50,239 nucleotides of DNA from Saccoglossus kowalevskii (lineage: Eukaryota > Hemichordata > Enteropneusta > Harrimaniidae): assembly GCF_000003605.2 (NCBI RefSeq), contig NW_003143796.1:597207-647445 (forward strand), in the 5' to 3' direction. Positions 1-11,966 of the stretch are shown one piece after another; within the stretch, counting starts at the first letter, position 1; the number at the start of each line of letters is the position of its first letter. The position numbers and the translations under genes were made by a program. A model generated the notes under the pieces. It had not been told where the DNA came from. It searched no databases and saw only the letters and a program-made list of their open reading frames with translations.

Positions 1-241
1 TATGATATAACTGCAAATTTACTGAAGGTACTTATACAAATAGCAACATGGGACATAACTGCAGCTTTAATGAAGATATATTTATTGTATGACCAGCAAC
101 ATAGGATATATGTATATAGCTGCAGCTACATAGAAATATTGTCTATACATGTACTTGAGTGTGAATAAGTTTAATAACTCATATTTAAAATAGATTACCT
201 ATTCAAGGAGTTATTTACATATTTATATTCTCTTCTCACAG

Positions 242-3200
242 TGTATAAAAGGCAAGGTAGTGTTAGAAGTTGGAAGACTTAAAGGTGGATCAAAGCAATC
301 ATCGAGGAGATCATCCCACACAAGTCATTCTAGCCAGGGCAGCAATCCACAATCACAGTCCCATATGCAAGGTATATATACAAGTTTGTTTATCCTTCAT
401 AAGAGATAATTAATACTGACAGATAAATATCTTTACAGTATCACTCAAGTCAATGGAATTTTTGGAGTATTATATGATGAAATATTTGATGCTATGAATG
501 TGCACAAGTTTGCACTGTTTCGCTGTTTCGGAATTAATTTTTGTGATTTGCAGTAATTCAGAACAAAATTGAATAGCATGGCGAAATTTTAAAAGCGAAT
601 GACATTGGAATGATCAATCTAATGGGAAGACATAATGATCACAAATATTGTGACACACAGAAAGTCATTGAAAACTGCATGTTTATAAGTACATATTTCC
701 TACATTTCAGAATATCGAACACTTCGCATCAATAACTCAAAACTCAAATAAAGCTTTAGGAATGATCTCAGAGTGCAACTTCAATAATGTGAAATGCTGG
801 ATTCCATTATTGTCACATGCTGCATCCACATCAATGAACAAAAGTGTCCTTATGATATCTAATTATTTTCTATCACAGATGATAAGACTATTAGGCGAGT
901 TGAATTACATAAAGGACCAAATGACTCACTGGGTTTGAGTATAGCAGGTGGACTAGGGAGTCCATTAGGCGATGTGCCATTGTTCATAGCTTCAATACAA
1001 CCTGTTGGACTTGCTGCAAAGTCAGGAAAATTACGGGTAGGTAATAATCATGAGTATTCTAGGCAGTCACAAAGAATCATGATGAATATTCTAGGGAGCA
1101 ACAAAGAATCCTGACGAGTATTCTAGGGAGTCCTTATGAATCATGATGAGTATTCTAGGGAGGCACAAAGAATCATGATGAATTTTCTAGGGAGGCACAA
1201 AGAATCACAAAGAAAAAACGTTGCTGAGCATCTTGCAGCACTTTTTTTCTGAGATGAGACATTTGTTTTTATACTACAATATCTGAATTACCTTGAATAA
1301 AACTGGAAATTCTGTCCTTTAAAATAATGTTTTTGTAAGATATTTACATTTATCAATTTTTTTAGTAGACAGCTTTCCCACTACTGTTTCAATCCTAAAA
1401 CTTGTTTGTATTCAAAATTAATTATGACAATGCATATTCCTATTGAAACAAACTATGATAAAAGAAATAATAGGAAATAACAAAGGGCAAGTTCACCAGA
1501 GTTTAACTACGTTATTTTCTCTGAGGAAAAATATGTTAGTGTTTGAAAACATTTTTGTTATATAATACAGTTAATTAAAGTAATTTTTTTAGAAAAATTA
1601 ATTTGTGGTTATTGGCCAACAATTTTGTCAGATTTGCCCCTCCCCCCTTCTAAATGTATTTACTTGTACTGCATTAACATTGAACAGTGCTTGAATGATA
1701 CACAAAAAAACAATAGGTGATTTTTCGTTCAACTGCGAAGCTCACATCAAAAGGCCGATCTGACAGGGGAAATATTGTGTTTGATTACTTCATCAAAATT
1801 GACCATCATCAAATGTGACAGTACATTATTAAGCATGAAAATATCCCCTAAAATATGTTCGCGTTTGTCGAATTCTACATGATGTTTGTCGCCATTGCGA
1901 CGCTATGACGCTATGTCCTGTTTTTACGTTCCATTTCACACAGTATCTCGCAGTGAACGAAAATTGGTCTGTTGAGAAGATTTTTGACAAATTGTTTCTT
2001 TTCACACAGGTTGGTGATCGGATTGTCAATATAAATGGACATAGCTTAGAAAACACTGGACATTCGAAAGCTATTAATTTATTGAAACAAGCTACTGGTA
2101 CTATTATATTAGATGTAATGCAAGGCGGTGAAACAACACCAACATCTCCTGGTAGCAACTACTCGATAGCATCAGCCACACCAGTATCAATATCTTCTTC
2201 AAATAGTAATAACTCTAGTTTACATGACGAGGTCCAAGCTGGGTAAGTTGTGTTTGCATTATAGGCTGCATGATAGTTATATGTGGGTGAAAGGCTTCAC
2301 TAAATCTCTCCATTTTGTCAAATGTTAAAATGTCATATGAATTTGTCGTTCTATCAGTATTTTCTGCATTTTTGATAGTTAGCTATGCCTGTCCTTAAGG
2401 TAGCAACAGCGACCAAATAAGTTTGTCTGTGATTCAAACTCTTAACCTATTTACCACCAGACTTTCTTGCCCAAATGTTTCTGCACTATTTTCTTAATAT
2501 ATTCTTCAGTATTACTGGAAATGAACCCTAATTTTAGAGCCAACAGACACAATTTGATTCAATTTTGAGTTTTTACTCAAAATATTTGGCTTGTTTTGTC
2601 CCAATCTTCTGAAGAAAAGTACAGACTATAATTGGGACTATTTTGAGAATTTGTGATGAACTGGTGGTGAAAAGATTAATTTTGTTGTTGTCTTGTTGAA
2701 ATTTAATGTGATTGATCCTGTATTGATTATTGAAAGTAGTACATCAATGACTAGTTAATGGATTGATTGGTTCATTCAGATGAGATTATTCATCTTGTTA
2801 AACCATCACTGATTATCATTCTTTTCTGCCTCTTTTCTTCATTCCATTCAATCGCATAGGAGGAAGTAACTGGGTATGTTATAAATATAATTAATCTCAC
2901 TGCATGTAATTATTGCAGTATAAATTACACAATTAGTAGATTCCAGTAGTAACACGTTTATATTCACATGTCGTCCACACCTACCTTTGTAGTCATATCC
3001 CTGTTAAGTTGTTTCTACTTAAATGCCAAGTATATACTGTGAAATACGCCCCAGGTCATAGTTGATTTCTATGTTCTGGCAGTGTAAATGCAAAACAATA
3101 CAGTTTGGACAACTTAACATTTAGCCACACTTTAAAGCTAGAGTGTCGTCACCTGCACATGCGTCAGATGGCCATAGCGTGTCATTGTTTACAAACAACC

Positions 3201-5481
3201 CATGAGCCTTTGCGTTTTAGCGTGTGTTGTTATCGTCGCTTGGGACCTGATTCCCGCATGTGCGCAGGTGACAACCCTCCCGCTTTAACTGGCTAAACCT
3301 AGCTTTGTTTGTTTCTAAAATCTTATACATTGTATATGTGAGTAGTATTCTGTGTTAAAGCTAAGGAGTTGTCACCTGCGTATGCGTCAGATGGCCATAG
3401 CGTTTGATTGTTTACAAACAAGCGTCTACCCATGACCCTTTGCGTTTTTAGCGTGTGTTGTTATCATCGCTTGGGACTCAATTCCCACACATGCACAGGT
3501 GACGACCCTCTCACTTTAGTATGACTCGTATTTCGTAAAATTGGTAAATACTACAAAAAAATATTCAAATTATTAAAAATTTTGGTTTTATGAAAAAGCA
3601 AAGCTAGATGATAGCCAAGTTACAATCAGAATTTACTGGAACTTAATCTCCATGTTTAATTAAATTTAAACTCCCTCATCAAACCTGTGTTGACAGTGAA
3701 TCTGCACTGATACCATAGTAACAAAACAAGCATGTATTGTATATTTTTCAATCTTAGATGTATGCAAAGTTCAGAGTTTAGATTATTTTGTCAAATAGTA
3801 GCACTATCCTAGTTGTCTCTATGATGTATTCCGCATGCAAGTGTAACCAAAGTCTGTTATGATATGTTAAAGTTGTATTACCATCTAATATGTTTTGTTG
3901 CAAAAATTAACATATTAAGTACATTTGACTCGTGGATAAAATTACTTCATATGTTGAATGCATTTCAATAAAATATAGCAGATAACACAATTTTAAAATT
4001 ATAAATGTTATCGTGGGCATACTAAATAGTATGTATACTCATTAAGGTTTATGATACAATCACTGTACTGCCTTTATGTATACTTAGCAGTAATTTTATT
4101 AGCTCTGCTGTTCACTTTGTCGAGCGGAGCTGAATTATCATATGAGTGATTGTCCGTCGTCGTCGTCCGTCGTTCGTGTCAAATTTTTATTTTTTTGACT
4201 TCTTCTTGAAAACTTAAGACTGAATGCTTTGATACTTGGTGTATATGTACCTTGGGTAGACCTATCTTAGAATTGTTCATTTCATGATGTATCTTCAATT
4301 CTCTAATTTTGGTGAATATTTTTGTCATTTTTGGTGAAAAGTTATATTTTCGACTTCTTGTATAAAACAGCAAGTCCGATTTCTTTGATACTATACATAC
4401 ATGTATAGGTACCTCAGGTAGATCTCTCTTAGATTTGTTCATTTTCTAATGATATCTTCAGTTCTTAGTTGAAATGTGCATTGCTAACAGCGGAGCTATC
4501 TCAGCCGAGGGGCTGCAAATAATACAAGCAAAGTGCAATGTACTACAGAAACCACTGAGTTTTCAGCCGAAGAGTTTCCCTAACCGTGCATCTGCTAAGG
4601 CCTAATGAATCAATTGGCTGTCATGCGACTAATCATTAGCTCATCAAACTTCAAAATAATATTGCACCAAAAATATATGAGCAAACCACATCCTACTACG
4701 TCACTAAAATACGCCCAGCACTGATCCAGAATGACCTTATAACAGTCAGTGATTAGTTGGGTGACAGACAAGATATTCATCGGGTCAGCAGTGGAATAGA
4801 CTCAGTTCAGTGGTTTCTGCAGTACATGTATATTAGGACTGAGAAAGTGACCAACAACACATTGATGTTTATTTCATTTATCAGGCTTTAAATTTAAGTA
4901 ATTAAAATGCCAAAAATGATGTTCAATCCTGACCAACAAAATTATTTGACTTTAAAGCGCAGTAGTCATTGCGTTGCGCATGTGCGAGATATATGGGTCT
5001 CATATAAACAAAGATGGCGACTTTGACTGTTGCGCAGATCAACAAGTACAAACTGACATGTTTCCAAGCTTTAATTAGGTTATTTTGGATTGGAAGGTAT
5101 CGAAGGAGTCACCAGCGGTAATTAGTGCAAGTCGTTGGAATTTTGTGTTGGTACATGTACATATTTTCAATATTTTCAATGTTCGATGATATTTTCACTT
5201 TATTTTCCAGACCAACGAACATCCGTACTGTAGAATTAATCAGAGGAGTAGACGGCTTAGGATTTAGTATCGTGGGTGGCTTCGGAAGCCCACATGGTGA
5301 TCTACCAATCTATGTCAAAACTGTGTTTTCACGAGGAGCTGCATCAGAGAGCGGTCAACTTAAACGTGGTGATCAGATTTTGGCCGTGAATGGAGACAAC
5401 TTAGATGGTGCTTCTCATGAACAAGCTGTGGCAATTCTTAAACGATGTCGAGGAAAAGTAGTTCTGACTATTCTAACATGA
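242..5481 (+). CDS. MPDZ: Multi-PDZ scaffold protein, C-terminal part (MPDZ/PATJ family), 5' end outside window
   Basis: Four exons join in frame: 242-371, 879-1036, 2010-2242 and 5211-5481, all with GT-AG introns (phases 1, 0 and 2), giving the last 263 residues and a TGA stop. Residues 1-15 are the final strand of one PDZ domain (KGKVVLEVGRLK). After a Ser/Gln-rich linker, a second PDZ runs from RRVELHKGPNDSLGLSIAGG to GTIILDVMQGG. After a Ser/Thr/Asn linker comes the last PDZ (GVDGLGFSIVGG, then GSPHGDLPIYVKTVF, then HEQAVAILKR), which ends at the stop. Both complete domains have a GLSI/GFSI carboxylate-binding loop and a His at the start of helix B, as in class I PDZ domains. The order and the strong match of the last two PDZs fit the C-terminus of vertebrate MPDZ (MUPP1) and PATJ, which organise tight-junction and polarity complexes. 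An invertebrate would probably have one co-orthologue of both, so the symbol is family-level. Family confidence is high. Confidence 0.9.
1046..1211. repeat. Intronic tandem repeat, 32-bp unit, about 5 copies
   Basis: It lies in the second visible intron of the PDZ gene. The motif ATTCTAGG or a close variant recurs at 1056, 1088, 1120, 1152 and 1184, exactly 32 bases apart, inside units containing CACAAAGAATCATGATGA. The last unit decays into flanking sequence. Confidence 0.85.
1709..1976 (+). repeat. Dispersed repeat copy A (inverted partner at 23345-23718)
   Basis: The stretch from CAATAGGTGATTTTTCG to GAAAATTGGTCTGTTGAG matches the reverse complement of 23345-23718 over most of its length, including CATCAAATGTGACAG and GTCCTGTTTTTACGTTC. 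It ends about 33 bases before the third visible PDZ exon. No coding capacity was recognised. Confidence 0.75.
3132..3288. mobile_element. TTAA-flanked MITE, copy 1 of 3
   Basis: Terminal inverted repeats of about 30 bp. The left end contains GTCGTCACCTGCACATGCG and the right end contains CGCATGTGCGCAGGTGACAA. Each end abuts TTAA (3132-3135 and 3285-3288). The interior is non-coding and shares CAGATGGCCATAGCG and GCGTTTTAGCGTGTGTTG with copy 2. It sits in the last intron of the PDZ gene. TTAA duplications are typical of piggyBac-type transposases; that assignment is inference. Confidence 0.8.
3355..3519. mobile_element. TTAA-flanked MITE, copy 2 of 3
   Basis: Same orientation and family as copy 1 and only 66 bases downstream. 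It begins TTAAAGCTAAGGAGTTGTCA and ends with a complementary GTGACGACCCTCTCACTTTA. The interior is closely similar to copy 1 with small indels. The right TTAA has decayed to TTTA. Confidence 0.8.
4113..4502. repeat. Interspersed repeat with GCGGAGCT ends and internal ~180-bp duplication
   Basis: Starts near GTCGAGCGGAGCTGAATTAT, followed by a short CGTCGTCGTC run, and ends near GCGGAGCTATCTCAGCCGAG. Between them two similar blocks both carry a GACTTCTT start, a CTTTGATACT core, GGTAGA and TTAGAATTGTTCATTT (second block TTAGATTTGTTCATTT). No transposase was seen; class unknown. Confidence 0.5.
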
Positions 5482-6390
5482 TGTTTGTTTTTCCTGGGTC
5501 TATTTTTACTGCATATTGATGATAAAGTATATCATATGCTGGTTCTTTGTTAATAGGAGATTTTCCGTTAACTGTAGGATCTTGCTGCAACAATTGATTT
5601 TGAACCTCTGTGTTTTTAAAGTTCACTGTCACTATCGCATTTTAAAGCATGGAAACACCTTGTTGAATCGCATGCAGCAGTTTTTATGTCACCATGACCT
5701 TTGTTTGTCCTGTCTTTATATTCAATTTCAAGCAAAAAATGGGATCTCATAGCAAGCAGACAGTGGTCTATTTGCTAAGCTGCTAAAATGCAAACGCACG
5801 CCAATTTCAGCTATACTTATTAAAACAGCTACTATTTATATGCATTTTTTTTGCACATGAACTTCAAACTATATTTCCTTTTGAAATAATCCATGAATGA
5901 ATGGCAATTCGAGTGTTACAAGATGAGTAACAAAACAGGCAAGTAAAAATGTTGGAAAGCCATTAAAATTTGTTGTTGCTGGGAGAATACGGGTAAATGT
6001 GGTCCAACTGAATGTTGCATCAATCATAAATTTAAATATCTGTTATCATACTTGCGTCTACTCAATACATTATGTTTTTATTATTATTATTATTATTACA
6101 CTTATTATTAATAACTAAAAACAAGAAAAATGAAAATGCAAATTTGGTTTCCAATCATGTACATACATTTCTACCTACTGCACTTAATATTACAATTCAT
6201 GCTCAATGTGTGTTATTGTATTGTATCATAATTATAATATTTGGAAAATTTAACATAGTTGTGAAACAGATCATACTGCTATATTTACGGGACCATGTTA
6301 TTATGTGAATAATTATAAAGATATGAAAGATAAATGTATAGTTTTTAAATATTAAAATGTTTAATAAATAGTAGCAATATCTATAAGCTG
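5482..6390 (+). other. Probable 3' UTR of the PDZ gene
   Basis: AT-rich sequence after the stop, with a TTATTATTA microsatellite at about 6073-6105. The first good AATAAA lies at 6363-6368, so the transcript may end near 6385. Short ORFs here show no recognisable protein. Confidence 0.5.
6363..6368 (+). terminator. Candidate polyadenylation signal AATAAA
   Basis: Canonical hexamer about 880 bases after the PDZ gene stop. I saw no equally good hexamer nearer. A cleavage site 15-25 bases later would be expected; not provable from sequence. Confidence 0.4.
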
Positions 6391-9300
6391 TATGTTGTGT
6401 TTTACAAAATATTTCTGAATAATATTGCTGGTCTTTCTGGATTGAATAATGCTGTCAGCGAGAATATAATTCTCAAATGATATTTTTTTTATTCATTTTA
6501 CAAACATTTTATGTGAATTTTGAATTTCAAGAATTTTAGGAACCAAATCTTTGTGGTTCAATGTATAATGTTTTAATAATAATTTTTTTCAGCTTTTTAA
6601 GTAATTACAACAGCAGTTTTATGCTGTATCATTTACCCTTCCAAGCCGCAATGAAGACACCATACATTACACGTGTAAACACAGAAACTATCATATACCT
6701 TATTTGTGCCATTATAAGCATGTGTTAGTTGTACTTACAGCAATGCCATTTTTAATCAGGTTAAATACAAAGTTTGACATAATTTTGTCAATATAATTCT
6801 AAGACAAAAACAATTTTTTATTTTACATGTAGCTGTCTACACCCAAGTGACTATTCAGTAATGTTTTCACCGACTTGTCACACACACTTGCACACTTGTC
6901 ACATTGACGATTGCAAGTTTTTAGTGGAAAATTGTTTTTAAAGAAATGATCAGATGATGGGCGTCAGGTGGTCTTGTTTGTGTGTGTTTTTTTAGAATAA
7001 CACTCACTATGTACACTTTTCTGCAATAAATATATTGTCTGCATTTTAAATATTTTATCCATAGCTTTAAACAAATTCTTTTAATGAAAATGTCCCTTTT
7101 TTTTTTCAATTTATTTAAAATATATTATGTACAGTTAAGGCTATTACATAACAGTTTGATGGTTTCTATGCAAACATGACAAACAGTTAAGTTAGTTCTT
7201 CCAATTATTGTTCTTAAAGCAATTCCACACTGTGCTGCCGTTTCTACAAGACTACTTAAGTGCGTACTGTTTCTACAAGACTACTTAGGTGTGTATTGTA
7301 AATATCAGTATTGTTAATGAATTAGGTAATACAATTTACAATCAATGTACACCCACACTCATGGAATATCCAATACATTATAGAACTGGTCGTCAATGTC
7401 AAATGGAAGGCTCCAAATTCACTGCTCTGGATTGAGGTGTCCTTGAGGGAGCAGTACATGTAGATGCAACTTTTAATATGTGTGCAATTTTTTGTTTTCA
7501 ATTTCCATGATGTTGATTTGTGTGAACCACTGAATATCATAGTGTTAAATACTTAACCAAAAAATGATGTTAATGCTTAGTAACGAAACAAAACGACTGA
7601 CTACTTTATTTAATGCCATGATACATCTGTGCTGTATTATATGCTTTATTCATGACCCCTATAAAAGTCACACATTTTGGTAAAACCTGCAGGTTCCTGT
7701 CATTGAAGTTTCAAAAACTTTGTGCATGGCAAACATTGCAGAAATTATTTCTATTATCGGACAACAATATCCCCAGAAAGTGCTATGATGTGTGACTTTA
7801 GGAAGGGGTTATACACACAATTTATATAACTTTAATGATGATTTTAATATTTACTAATGAACACTTGCACTTACGAATGATTGATTACATAATTAGTCAG
7901 TCAATATATACTTTGTCCCCTATGTGTATGATAAGATTATGGGTTGCAAGTGAAATCCTGAACTTGTTTAATTCTATTATTATTGATGTTTCTGTGACCT
8001 TATACTTTATAAATATGAAATAGATTTGTTAAATTATTATGCAATTATAGCAATTTATACAATGTTTATTATCAATGTTTTCCCAACCAAGAATATATGC
8101 ATTTACTTCAAGCAATCCTAATATACTTATGTATGTTATTATGTATATTACTAACACTATGATATTCTGTAAAGCCTGAATAGTTTCAATTGATTGAGAA
8201 ATATGATAATGTTCAAGTAGGTTTCAAGTTACTATTCAGTAACAGTGAGTAAAGTGATATAGCACAAAGAGATATAGCACTCATAGTGTATCTCAATTAT
8301 ACTTCAGTATATATTCTACCTTGTAAATATGAATGCTATCTTTTGCAGCAGGTTTACTATACATATTGTATTACCAGCTTACAGATAATAAAAACAACAC
8401 TTGATTTAACTGGTTTGTTGAATTTTGTGCTTAAGTATCATTGCAGGCTACACTATGATCACAACGCACTGCTCTTTGGGTATCTGCATACAAATTGGGA
8501 CTTCCTTCATTTTCGCTCAGCAGTGATAGAGAAAACTACACTGACCTTCAACCTGGTATTTGTTCTTGTACCTAGTACCTGTACTTACCTGTGAAACTAT
8601 CAGATGAGGGACTGACTACCCCTGACCACCTGTTGATTGGGATGTCCATGATTCCCTCTGTTTCACAGCATCAGTATTAACATACACCAAATCAAGAGTC
8701 GGGACAAATAATAGACCTACAAACTCGCAGGTTCTTGGATAAACCCTGATCCCCAGAAACAAGAATCTCAAATGAATTGAAAATGATTCTGCTTATACTG
8801 ACCATCAATGTGTTACTGGAGTTTGACAATGCCACAACCCATGCCTTCTTAATGCAGGAAAGGGGACCTGGTCCAAAATTCTTACTAGGTGTGTACAGCA
8901 CAAGACTTGAGCATGGTCTCTGTGATCCTGCATGAAAAAGCATGCACAGAGGATAGCCTTGAAGTTTAAATGTGAAATAGTTCTTGGCTCGTTAGTTAAC
9001 CCGCTTCAAGAAATTGTTAGCAAGCCCAGGATATGAAAAGTAAGCATTGGTCTACCAGGAGAGACAGTAGCGGTAAATCCTAGACTTGGAAGAATGAAGT
9101 TATCAATGTTGTGTTAGCTAGCATTGTTTCTCAGTGACTGTCATCGCTCATGGGAAATGAGAGACAACAGCAGGTTGTCCCAAATGATTGATGTTGCATC
9201 CCATGCTAGTGCTGTCAATTAGTATCATCAAACCTGCTTGAAGTCTTGGAAAGAGTGTTGGCAGAATGTATGAATCTTTACAGCATTTCTCTTAAAAAAA

Positions 9301-11559
9301 GAAACTTGGGTATGTACTTGCCAGGGCTGGGAGTATTGGGTAGGGTACCTAGTACTATTGGGAAGGTGTACAGGAGTATGCTGCCTTTTTTTATTTCAGT
9401 CGCAACATTAAGCACCTGCAGCCGAGATTGAACAAAAATCATTCTTTATGCACACAAAAGTGAGAAATATCACCGAAGAACATTCTTACATCTGACAATA
9501 TTATTTCAATGAGAGAAATGTCAAAAACATACAAAATAATTTAGCACTAAAGGGATGTCCAGTTTCACATGCACAGTTTTGGAAGCGAAGCAGTTCTGGT
9601 GGCACACCAGGATGGGCAGGATAGTACTTCTTTCTCCCCGTACTCCATCTCCTAGTAATCCAGACCTGCAACCAAAAGAATACAAGCGTTTCCCATGATG
9701 CAATTGTCAATGTAAGGATATATGTGACTGAAGTAACTACTGCTTGACACATGAGTGGAGCAGTGAACAGGTTGAAGGGAATTTTTAATTGTACCATCTC
9801 TTTAATCCCTAATCCCAGGTTCTGACTATTGCTAAATAAACTAGGATGTGGCCATTTGAACAAGTCTCAGACTAGTTTACTGTGTTGGTTTCATGGAAAA
9901 AGATTCATGACTGGACACAGGTCATCTGTTGCCTTCAGAATGAGGAGATGCATATAATAGTCATGGACCAAACCTACGTATACATGGATTCTTCTTTTAG
10001 TGTGTGGACTTATGTAGGTAACTTTTGAAATGCTTGTTAACAATAGGCAACACTGATACCATTGTTTAATTGTAAATGAAGAAATAAGATGTATGATCGT
10101 TTCTGCGACTTTTGACCTCATGAAACCAAAGATGATTAATAATATGTATATATTGTCTGCACTTCCATCACCATACCCTGGAAGTTGTAATGGTTCGGCC
10201 CTTGGTTATCTGACAATGCTGGGCTGAAGAAGACTTCCTTATATAGTTGTGATTTGTTGTAAGGCATGCACAGATTGTTCAGTGCGTTTATTACGGGGTT
10301 TACTATAACGGTACAGTATAGGAAAAAAACAGTATATAGATAAACGGGTTGTTGATTAGGTATATTTACAGCCGCTGTGAGAGATGTAGTATAATGACTG
10401 GTTACCAATGTTCAACTTGTCTTAGTGGTGTTCTCCACTCAAAACTATGCTTAATTACGTTTTAAAATACAAACACTATTAGGCGAAGCCTTGGCACCAC
10501 CCGCAGTATTGTTAAAATGTCTCTGGAAAAGTGTACACACTGTATACCTAAGTAAGTACAATCTTGTGTGGGAGCGATAAGCATTAAATATTGTTCCGTA
10601 AAAATGAACACATATTTACATGTGCTGCCCCAATAGAGGAAAATGATACGCCGTTGGATTTAGATACATTGAATGTCACGGATTGCAAGTATTTTTAGAT
10701 AATTAAGGCTTACTAATCTATTAACTGTCTCACTGGTGATAGGATTGAGTAATTAGAGAATACAATTTTCTTTGATTACTCAAAACAGAAACCAAAGGAC
10801 AGTACAATTGGAGCAAAACCTTTTTTGTTACATTGGTAGAACATGTCATAGCTGCTATTTTCATCGTCAGTTTACGATAACACCTTTCCAATCTGAAGGT
10901 TATTGTCTCATCAGTAAGTTGATACCATGTTGGGTTATCAACGTTTCATTTTCGTTGCAACATTTCGAAAGCTTAGTTATGCCTTCAGAAGGTTGAGTTT
11001 TCGTATCTGTATTACCCCGGTACTAGCAGTGCTAACTTCTGTTTCCTAAACACTTAACATCAATATATTTCTGTTACTGATTTTACTATGTAATGTAGTG
11101 TGCTGTACTTGTCAGTAGTTTTGTTTTGTTCTTTTTTGATTTCCTTTTTTTACTTGTTAGTCAATTATTTTGTGTTCTTTAACTTGTAAATCCCCCCCCC
11201 ATACGACTTTTGTTCGTTGATTAATATTTGGGTATGCTATTTCTACTTTACACCAGACGTGTGGAAATTGTTTGTCTCATGGTTTCCATCGACAATGCTT
11301 GTGTAGTTTTCTGTCAGCCTTTGTTGAAGTAAAAAAAATACTTGTTTTAATTAAACAATTTCTATGCAATGCATATTACATACATGTGTGAAACGAGCCG
11401 TATAATCGTGCCTCGGTGCTCACTTTTATTCAATCTTTTTGATGCGATATTGGGTTTTCGTACTGTAACCAGTATGTGACAACGAAACGTGATTTTACTT
11501 ACATGTAGTTGCTGCGTTGGCTTCGAACTAACCACACAATAAAAACTTGACAATCCATT
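6391..11559. other. Gene-poor stretch, no supportable gene
   Basis: AT-rich sequence with short ORFs only. The segment at about 8600-9900 is less AT-rich and reads more like decayed coding DNA, but its frames are broken by stops and I could not assign it. No RNA gene was recognised. Confidence 0.6.
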
Positions 11560-11609
11560 NNNNNNNNNNNNNNNNNNNNNNNNNNNNNNNNNNNNNNNNN
11601 NNNNNNNNN
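11560..11609. other. Assembly gap (50 N)
   Basis: Exactly 50 N, a scaffold placeholder. The true length is unknown and the flanks are ordinary AT-rich DNA. Confidence 0.99.
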
Positions 11610-11879
11610 TAGGTAATTTTAACTATATAACTTATTGCGAGTGTTAAAACAAGAGATGGCCTTACCAAAAGTACAGATTCACAAAAAGTGCTCTTTTCTC
11701 CTTTTTCGATTCTGAACAACTTCGATTTGATAGATTTTCAAATAACGACTCGGTGAGTAGTATTATGATATTGCCGTTTGTTTTTCTGGTTGTCGAGAAT
11801 ATTATCTTATCTACTTTGAAATATCTAGTGCATATTTATTTTTTCTTAATCCCGTTTGCCTGTATATAATTACATTTTT

Positions 11880-11966
11880 ATTGTAAAATACTTTATTTTA
11901 GCTGGAATAAATTTCGGCTGTAAACAGCGAAAATAAATTCCAGGTGGAAAAAAGTATTTTACAGTA
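11880..11966. mobile_element. Short MITE-like inverted repeat, TACTGTAAAA-type ends
   Basis: The left arm (TTGTAAAATACTTTATTTTA, then GCTGGAATAAATTTCG) pairs with the right arm (CGAAAATAAATTCCAG, then AAAAGTATTTTACAGTA). It forms a ~87-base near-palindrome ending in TACTGTAAAA when read on the minus strand. The same terminal motif occurs at 34941-35149 and weakly at 19069-19121. Confidence 0.65.

Larger units (their letters stand above)
2243..5210 (+). other. Last intron of the PDZ gene (2.97 kb)
   Basis: Donor GGTAAG at 2243, acceptor TTTTCCAG ending at 5210. Besides the two MITEs it holds a possible 14-base cryptic exon at 2860-2873 and an old interspersed repeat at about 4113-4502. It also has a short stretch at 4950-5060 with TGCGCATGTGCGAG. 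No other coding sequence was seen. Confidence 0.8.

Noticed and set aside
1905-2246. 113-residue ORF starting at an ATG upstream of the PDZ exon
   Set aside because: Its first 35 residues are intron and repeat sequence before the acceptor at 2008-2009; only the part from 2010 is exon.
8640-9863. Coding-like stretch, including a FDNATTHA motif that vaguely resembles a transposase
   Set aside because: Stops in all frames and no second motif; too weak to call.
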